Of a stretch of DNA of 41,211 nucleotides, positions 36,679-41,211 are shown one piece after another. Made by a program: the position numbers and the translations under genes. This DNA is from CAYXLI01 sp964464925 (GTDB taxonomy: Bacteria; Acidobacteriota; Terriglobia; Bryobacterales; Bryobacteraceae), in NCBI GenBank assembly GCA_964464925.1, contig CAYXLI010000042.1, positions 1 through 41,211 on the forward strand, read 5' to 3'. Numbering within the stretch: position 1 is the first letter of the stretch; each line of letters opens with the position of its first letter. Under the pieces are notes generated by a model. It did not search any database. It was not told where the DNA came from and saw only the letters and a list, made by a program, of their open reading frames with translations.

Positions 36679-38199
36679 TTATAACGTCCTCAGAAAGGCG
36701 AGCAGCGCGGTTTTGTCCTCATGGGAGAGATTCAGTCCGAAATTGTGCCCTGGCACGGAGTGCATCGAGCTGCCGTTGCCCTTCCAGCCGGTGGGTTGGT
36801 AGTCGTCGCGCAGGCGCCGTGGGTCAAACCAGTCTTCAAGTGTTGCGCAGGAACCATCGTGCGGGAACATGTCGCGATACCAGAGACCTTTTAGCGAAGG
36901 CACTCTGTAGTAACCAGTGCCGCGCCTCGTTTTGAGTGCTAACCCGGGGTCGGTGTGCACGGAAACGGGCATGAGGTCGACTTTGTCGCCATGCCCGTCC
37001 GGAATGTGGAATCCGTCCACCGGCGTCAGCTTGTAATTTGAATAGAGAGGAGGTGTGTGGCACGTTCCGCAATGTTCGCGGTCGAACACCTTCTGCCCTC
37101 GTGCCGCAATCGTATCGAATCTGTTCGGATTCGACGGCGGCCGTAGCGAGTACAAGTAAAGCGCGAGAGCGTAGAGCTGTTCATCGCTATACCGGGTGCG
37201 GGTGGCGGGGTCCGGCAACGTCTCGAACCGCGGCGGGTCGGCGGGGATGAAACCGTTGTGATTAGCCAATGCATCGCCGCCATCCCCGATGCCCCGGTTC
37301 AGCGCGGCATAACGCATCAGGTCCGCAATCGAGCGGTGGCGTTGAAGGCCGGTACGGTCCAGGTAAGGCCGCTGCTGCACACCGATGAGGTCGGGGATCT
37401 GAACCGGATATAGTGGGCTGGCCCGGTAGCGTGGATTGACGCCGGGTGGAAGCCCTCCGACGCGCTGGAGGTCAGGCGAGGGGCGATACAGCTCGGCGGC
37501 GGGATCCGGGTCAAGCCATGGGACGCCGAATGCGGCGCGGAAAAACAGGCCGGGGTTAGCGCCCAGCGCGCCCGCCCGCAGTGCCGCCGCGCCGATCTTG
37601 CTGAGGGGGAAATTGCCCTGCGCTCCCTTCAATATGTCGCCGCCGGGCATCAGGCGCGTGTGGCAGTAGCCGCAAGAGAACTGCCCGACATCGATCACCC
37701 CCCGCTTCACGATCACGTACCGGAAGATCGGCAGCGTGCCATCTTTTGCGTGGGGCACCCGCGTCTCGGCATACCAGGACGGGTCTCGCAGATCCGAGAA
37801 CAGCCGGTTTCCTCCGTAACGTACTGCCGCATCGAAGACAACTTCACCGGCTTTGATCCAGTCTTGCTGCGTTCTCAGCGCGGGAGCGTGGCCGTCGCCA
37901 TCCCATAGGATTTGCGGCGGCTGGTCCTTGAGCCAATTGATATAGCCGGGGGGTTCGTAGCCGGGCGCGTACACGGGGTAGCTTTTGTAAATAGGCGCGA
38001 CCGGAATGCGGTAGTAATAGGCGGCAGGCGCGTGTTTGGGCGATCCGACCGGGTCTGCTAATGGGACTTCCACTGTGGCGATCGCGGTATCGTCCCAAGT
38101 CTTGGGGATCGAGGGCGCCCAATCCGCCGTTCGTGCGATGATCGCGGTCATTCCAATGGCAATCGAGGCTTTCGCGATGTCCAGCATCCACCCCTCCAT
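36679..38199 (-). CDS. di-heme cytochrome c peroxidase-like protein
   Basis: About 506 residues with two c-type heme sites: CGYCH (C176-H180) and CGTCH (C377-H381). The second domain ends like MauG/CcpA-type peroxidases: YYRVPSLKGLWYRDMFPHDG, CATLEDWFDPRRL, then LSHEDKTALLAFLRTL. Such proteins act in the periplasm, reducing peroxide or oxidising a partner substrate. The family also includes enzymes with unknown targets. An N-terminal hydrophobic stretch (ASIAIGMTAIIARTA) can serve as signal. The start is uncertain: ATG 38199 is used, while ATG 38187 follows GGAGGGG with short spacing, and the frame is open to 38268. It is divergent from the winged-helix/PD40 gene. No linked electron carrier was seen. 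Confidence 0.8.
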   Translation of the reverse strand: MEGWMLDIAKASIAIGMTAIIARTADWAPSIPKTWDDTAIATVEVPLADPVGSPKHAPAAYYYRIPVAPIYKSYPVYAPGYEPPGYINWLKDQPPQILWDGDGHAPALRTQQDWIKAGEVVFDAAVRYGGNRLFSDLRDPSWYAETRVPHAKDGTLPIFRYVIVKRGVIDVGQFSCGYCHTRLMPGGDILKGAQGNFPLSKIGAAALRAGALGANPGLFFRAAFGVPWLDPDPAAELYRPSPDLQRVGGLPPGVNPRYRASPLYPVQIPDLIGVQQRPYLDRTGLQRHRSIADLMRYAALNRGIGDGGDALANHNGFIPADPPRFETLPDPATRTRYSDEQLYALALYLYSLRPPSNPNRFDTIAARGQKVFDREHCGTCHTPPLYSNYKLTPVDGFHIPDGHGDKVDLMPVSVHTDPGLALKTRRGTGYYRVPSLKGLWYRDMFPHDGSCATLEDWFDPRRLRDDYQPTGWKGNGSSMHSVPGHNFGLNLSHEDKTALLAFLRTL

Positions 38200-38287
38200 G
38201 ACTCTATTGGGCAGCAATTCAAACACGAAGGGCAATGGCCCTCCCATGACCATTTGGTCCCTGCGCAAATGCCGGAAAACACGCGAG

Positions 38288-38316
38288 TTTACGTAAAGGT
38301 CCCCGTGTTATATGCT
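38288..38316 (+). promoter_or_regulatory. possible promoter of the winged-helix/PD40 gene
   Basis: TTTACG (38288-38293), 17-bp spacer, TATGCT (38311-38316). Four of six match in each box. The ATG at 38325 lies only 8 bp past the -10, so the mRNA would be almost leaderless; no Shine-Dalgarno is visible. Confidence 0.4.
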
Positions 38317-38324
38317 GGTCGCCT

Positions 38325-40424
38325 ATGGCTGAGACGAACCGTCCCGCCATGCTGATCCGCTTCGGAGCTTACGAGGCGGATCTGGAGCGGCGGGAACTGC
38401 GGAAACACGGCCTCAAGATCAAAGTGGCCGAGCAACCTTTTCAATTGCTTTCCGAACTGCTGCAGGTCCCTGGTGAGGTCGTCACTCGCGACCACCTTCA
38501 ACGTAAGCTCTGGCCATCCGATACCTTCGTCGATTTCGACCGCGGCCTGAACAAGGCCATGAACCGGCTCCGAGACGCTTTAGGCGATTCGGCTGATCAA
38601 CCGCGCTATATCGAGACGATTCCGAAGCGAGGCTATCGGTTCGTCGCGGAGATCGAGCCTGAGGCGGTGACCTTTCGCACAGAAAGGCAAGCGGTTGTTT
38701 TACCGCCCAACCCACCGGCACGCCGTACGTGGCCGGCCGCCATTGGAGTTCTCGCGGCGGTGGCCGTTCTGAGTTCGGGGGGCCTCGCGTTTTATCTTCG
38801 GCGATCCTTGCCGCCGCAGTTCTTCCGCTCTTCGCTGCTTCCTCCTCCTCACTCCGGTTTTCTCCCACGGAACTTCGCCCTCTCACCGAACGGTCTGAAG
38901 CTTGCGTTCGTAGCGATCGGACCCGACGGAAGAACAACGCTTTGGGTCCGCGATTTGACAGGCGCTGCCGCCCATCACTTGGACGATACGGAAGATGCGA
39001 TGTATCCGTTCTGGTCGCCGGAGAGCCGGCGGATCGGCTTTTTTGCCGGGGGCCAACTTAAGACGGTAGAGCCTGGCAGCGGTACGGTTAAGGCCCTCGC
39101 AAGCGCGGAAAATCCCAGCGGAGGCACGTGGAATCCAAGCGATGTGATTGTCTTTGCGGCCGGCATCGGACAGCCGCTCTACCGCGTTCCGGCGGCCGGC
39201 GGTCAGACTGCGCCCGTCACTCACATCATGCAGGGCCGTACAGCGCAAACCGGGTCTTGGCCGTGCTTCCTGCCGGATGGCAAACGGTTCGTGTATTCCG
39301 TCCAATGGACTGTGCCGGGCGAGGGCCTAGGCAATGGCCTTTATGTCGGATCGTTGGACTCGACACGCGACGGGCTGGTCTCGGGCAAAATCAGCGGCAA
39401 CGTGGCCTTTGCATTCGGACACCTGCTATTCGTGCGCGAGGGTAAACTGCTCGCTCAGCCATTCGATCCTGTTCGCCTTCAACTGAGTGGATCGCCAGTG
39501 GCCCTCACAGCGCAGGAAGTGGAGAAGGACACGATCTATCTTCAATCCGGATTTTCCGTCTCGGAGGCCGGAGATGTGGTGTTCGAGTCGGCTCCGGACT
39601 TCAGCTCGCATCTGACCTGGTTCGATCCTTCCGGCCGGGAACTCGGGCAGATTCCTCAGACGGGCTATCGCAGCCCGACGCTTTCGCCGGACGGGCGAAA
39701 GGTCGCGGTTTCCTGCGATGAAGGTCATGACGGTAAGCACTCGATTTGTGTTTACGACCTGGAACGCGGCGTCTCCACACGAATCACGGAGGGAGTGCTC
39801 GATTCCAGTCCGATCTGGTCGCTCGATGGCAAAGAAATCACCTACGAGTCGCGCGAGAACGACATCGCGTACTTGAAATCCGTGCGGATCGACGGGTCGG
39901 CTCCGCCCCGCGTTCTCGTCGAAGGCGGCAGATTGAGTCCGCGCGGATGGTTGCCCGACGGCCGGCTGGTGTTCGCTAAAGTTGAGGGCGGTGGGCCCAG
40001 AATGTATCTGGCAAGCGGGCGCGAGCTGACCTTCTTGTGGCCGGGGTCAGAAGCACAAGTTTCACCGGACGGAAAATGGATTGCACAAGCATCGTCTGCC
40101 GGCACATTTGTCGCGTCTGTTTCGGAGCCTCGCCTGCACTTGCAGGTTGCGAACGGCGGAACGCAGCCTCGCTGGAGCCGTGACGGGCGACAGGTCTTCT
40201 ACATGGCTGCGAATCGGAAAGTGATGGCCGTCGGCTTTGATCCCAAGCAGGGCCGCGCCTTGGGTCCGGCACATGCGCTGTTCCAAACCCGAATTGTCGC
40301 GACGCGAATTGCTGGAATTCAATATGATGTCGCCGCAGACGGACGGTTTCTGATCAATTCGTTGCCTTCCGATTCATCACCGCTGACCCTCTTGACCGGA
40401 TGGACGGCGCTGTTGAGGCAGTGA
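38325..40424 (+). CDS. winged-helix regulator with C-terminal PD40 propeller (ToxR/CadC-like)
   Basis: A 699-residue membrane regulator. Residues ~10-110 are an OmpR/PhoB-type winged helix (FQLLSELLQVPGEVVTRDHLQRKLWP, NKAMNRLRDALGD, RYIETIPKRGYRFVAE). A membrane helix follows (about 135-157, AIGVLAAVAVLSSGGLAFYL). The remaining ~540 residues are TolB/PD40 propeller blades (FSPNGLKLAF-like, LSPDGRKVAVSC, VSPDGKWIAQ). This is ToxR/CadC logic: DNA binding inside, sensor outside, in one protein. No kinase or receiver domain is present. It is divergent from the cytochrome gene and may regulate it or the tannase gene (inference). The gene echoes the kinase array, with a shared sensor fold but a different output. 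Confidence 0.88.
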   Translation: MAETNRPAMLIRFGAYEADLERRELRKHGLKIKVAEQPFQLLSELLQVPGEVVTRDHLQRKLWPSDTFVDFDRGLNKAMNRLRDALGDSADQPRYIETIPKRGYRFVAEIEPEAVTFRTERQAVVLPPNPPARRTWPAAIGVLAAVAVLSSGGLAFYLRRSLPPQFFRSSLLPPPHSGFLPRNFALSPNGLKLAFVAIGPDGRTTLWVRDLTGAAAHHLDDTEDAMYPFWSPESRRIGFFAGGQLKTVEPGSGTVKALASAENPSGGTWNPSDVIVFAAGIGQPLYRVPAAGGQTAPVTHIMQGRTAQTGSWPCFLPDGKRFVYSVQWTVPGEGLGNGLYVGSLDSTRDGLVSGKISGNVAFAFGHLLFVREGKLLAQPFDPVRLQLSGSPVALTAQEVEKDTIYLQSGFSVSEAGDVVFESAPDFSSHLTWFDPSGRELGQIPQTGYRSPTLSPDGRKVAVSCDEGHDGKHSICVYDLERGVSTRITEGVLDSSPIWSLDGKEITYESRENDIAYLKSVRIDGSAPPRVLVEGGRLSPRGWLPDGRLVFAKVEGGGPRMYLASGRELTFLWPGSEAQVSPDGKWIAQASSAGTFVASVSEPRLHLQVANGGTQPRWSRDGRQVFYMAANRKVMAVGFDPKQGRALGPAHALFQTRIVATRIAGIQYDVAADGRFLINSLPSDSSPLTLLTGWTALLRQ

Positions 40425-40428
40425 ATCA

Positions 40429-40463
40429 CGCGTCGGCTGCAACGACGCGCTCATCCCGTTTTT
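40429..40463 (+). terminator. possible terminator after the winged-helix/PD40 gene
   Basis: CGCGTCG (40429-40435) and CGACGCG (40443-40449) form a 7-bp stem with a 7-nt loop, 4 bp after the stop, with TTTTT at 40459-40463. The T-run is about 10 nt from the stem, so efficiency is doubtful. Confidence 0.45.
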
Positions 40464-40795
40464 GCTACCGAAAGTCGCGCTGGCCGCAATTGGGCTGTTC
40501 GGCGTCGAGTCAAGTTGACGCCAAGTATCATCCACCTAAGGGAGAAATCGCCATCTCGTTGAAATGGGCTCGCTCCGGCCAGATAAACGCGCCAACCCGG
40601 AAGCTGGGCAGAGCCGTCAAGTTGACGGAAAACGCGCGTTGCTGATCTTTGGCGAGCGCTTCCCGACCGTTCACGCGTTGGCTTGGGAAATCCGGTCTCC
40701 GGAATGTGGCCTCGATCGGCGCGGGTCGCAGACGGGAACGCCGTGACTCAGATCAATGCTGAACGCAAGATCCTGCGGGCGGCATGGAAGCAAAG
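40464..40795. other. gap with a repeated 11-bp palindrome
   Basis: About 330 bp without a recognised gene. It carries two copies of the palindrome GTCAAGTTGAC, at 40509-40519 and 40616-40626 (107 bp apart). Nothing else stands out. Confidence 0.4.
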
Positions 40796-41010
40796 CGCAA
40801 GGTGTTCACACGATTCTCTTTTTTCGGCAGCTACGCAGAGTTCACGCGAACTCTTACCAAACGCTCCCATGTGATGGTGCAAGGCACCGTGCGCACGTGA
40901 GTATGAAGGCGTCAAGCATCGAAGTCCGGGCTGATACGATCGGCAAGCTCGATCGCAAGGAACGCCGCGTCGAAGCCGAAGGTGAGCGTGACGCCGTCGA
41001 TGCTGAATGA
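40796..41010 (+). pseudogene. ssb (single-strand DNA-binding protein) remnant (R3)
   Basis: From about 40796 the frame reads KVFTRFSFFGSYAEFTRTLT, then KRSHVMVQGTVRT and a TGA at 40898-40900. Neighbouring frames carry EYEGVKHRS and then EVRADTIGKLDRKERRVEAE to about 41007. Together these follow the C-terminal part of the SSB fold and match the R2 remnant. At least two frame changes make it inactive. The first ~50 residues of a normal SSB are absent. Confidence 0.7.
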
Positions 41011-41157
41011 CATTCGCGTCCCGTTCTTTGGAGGCCGGACTCGATCATCGTGTGGCTGGCATTCGGCGGTCGCTGGTTCAACGAGTTCGGCTGCCTAACC
41101 TCGTTTCAACCTCGCTTCGTCCTGCTTCTGCCTACTCTCGGATTTCGTAACTTATTG

Positions 41158-41209
41158 TGACCAGTCTGACACATAGGTAACAGAACGTTCCGGACACATG
41201 GGTTACACT
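41158..41209. mobile_element. probable insertion-sequence end, cut by the window edge
   Basis: The R3 flank matches R2 up to CTTATTG (about 41157), then changes abruptly instead of reaching the tRNA core. The new sequence has two similar 14-mers, GACACATAGGTAAC (41168-41181) and GACACATGGGTTAC (41193-41206). This looks like the end of an IS481-type element, whose termini often include ACACATGGGTTACA-like sequence. The family name is tentative and no transposase is in view. Confidence 0.45.
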
Positions 41210-41211
41210 TT

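Overview
The window reads as a GC-rich bacterial chromosome segment, most likely from a Solibacter/Bryobacterales-type acidobacterium. The reasons are tandem Ser/Thr kinases fused to PD40 (TolB-like) propellers, a ToxR/CadC-like winged-helix protein fused to the same propeller, two ~1150-1180 aa Oar-like TonB receptors with an N-terminal carboxypeptidase-regulatory domain, Tat-exported catabolic enzymes, and a GMC oxidoreductase paired with a gluconate-2-dehydrogenase subunit-3-like protein. This placement is inferred from gene content, not from a marker gene.

Layout. (1) 1-4150, plus strand: a 5'-truncated MFS remnant, then a tightly coupled MFS transporter / secreted TPR protein / Tat-exported amidase operon. 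(2) 4293-12680, plus strand: three intact kinase-PD40 genes joined by ATGA overlaps, and a fourth copy with two frameshifts that is cut off at about 12680. (3) 12780-14069, repeat unit R1: possible ssb remnant, the 3' end of a tRNA-Gly gene, a palindromic site, and a deleted repA. (4) 14390-25802: a divergent catabolic locus. A LacI-type regulator with a GMC oxidoreductase and its small subunit runs to the right. A Tat-exported TIM-barrel protein, a tagatose/psicose-3-epimerase-like enzyme, a TonB receptor and a CehA/McbA-type PHP hydrolase run to the left. The leftward genes have a consensus sigma-70 promoter (TTGACA, 17 bp, TATAAT) overlapped by a LacI-type palindrome. (5) 25803-27950: degraded remnants (IS21-associated small gene, istB, N-terminus of an M49-like peptidase). 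(6) 27952-32743: a second TonB receptor with its own promoter and an SDR gene broken by an in-frame TGA. (7) 32810-34436, repeat unit R2: ssb remnant, the same tRNA-Gly 3' end, the same palindrome and a full-length repA. (8) 34717-40424: tannase-family esterase, di-heme cytochrome c peroxidase-like protein, and a winged-helix/PD40 regulator. (9) 40796-41157, repeat unit R3: ssb remnant and the same flank, cut just before the tRNA core by what looks like an IS end.

The main point is the repeating order [tRNA-Gly 3' end] - [palindrome] - repA - catabolic cargo - ssb - [tRNA-Gly 3' end] - repA - cargo - ssb. The three diverged direct repeats suggest successive integrations of related plasmid-like elements at a tRNA-Gly gene, each bringing different cargo, now fixed and decaying. 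The 14-26 kb cargo looks like a system for importing and oxidatively degrading a sugar or glycoside. No integrase, full tRNA, rRNA operon or CRISPR array was seen.
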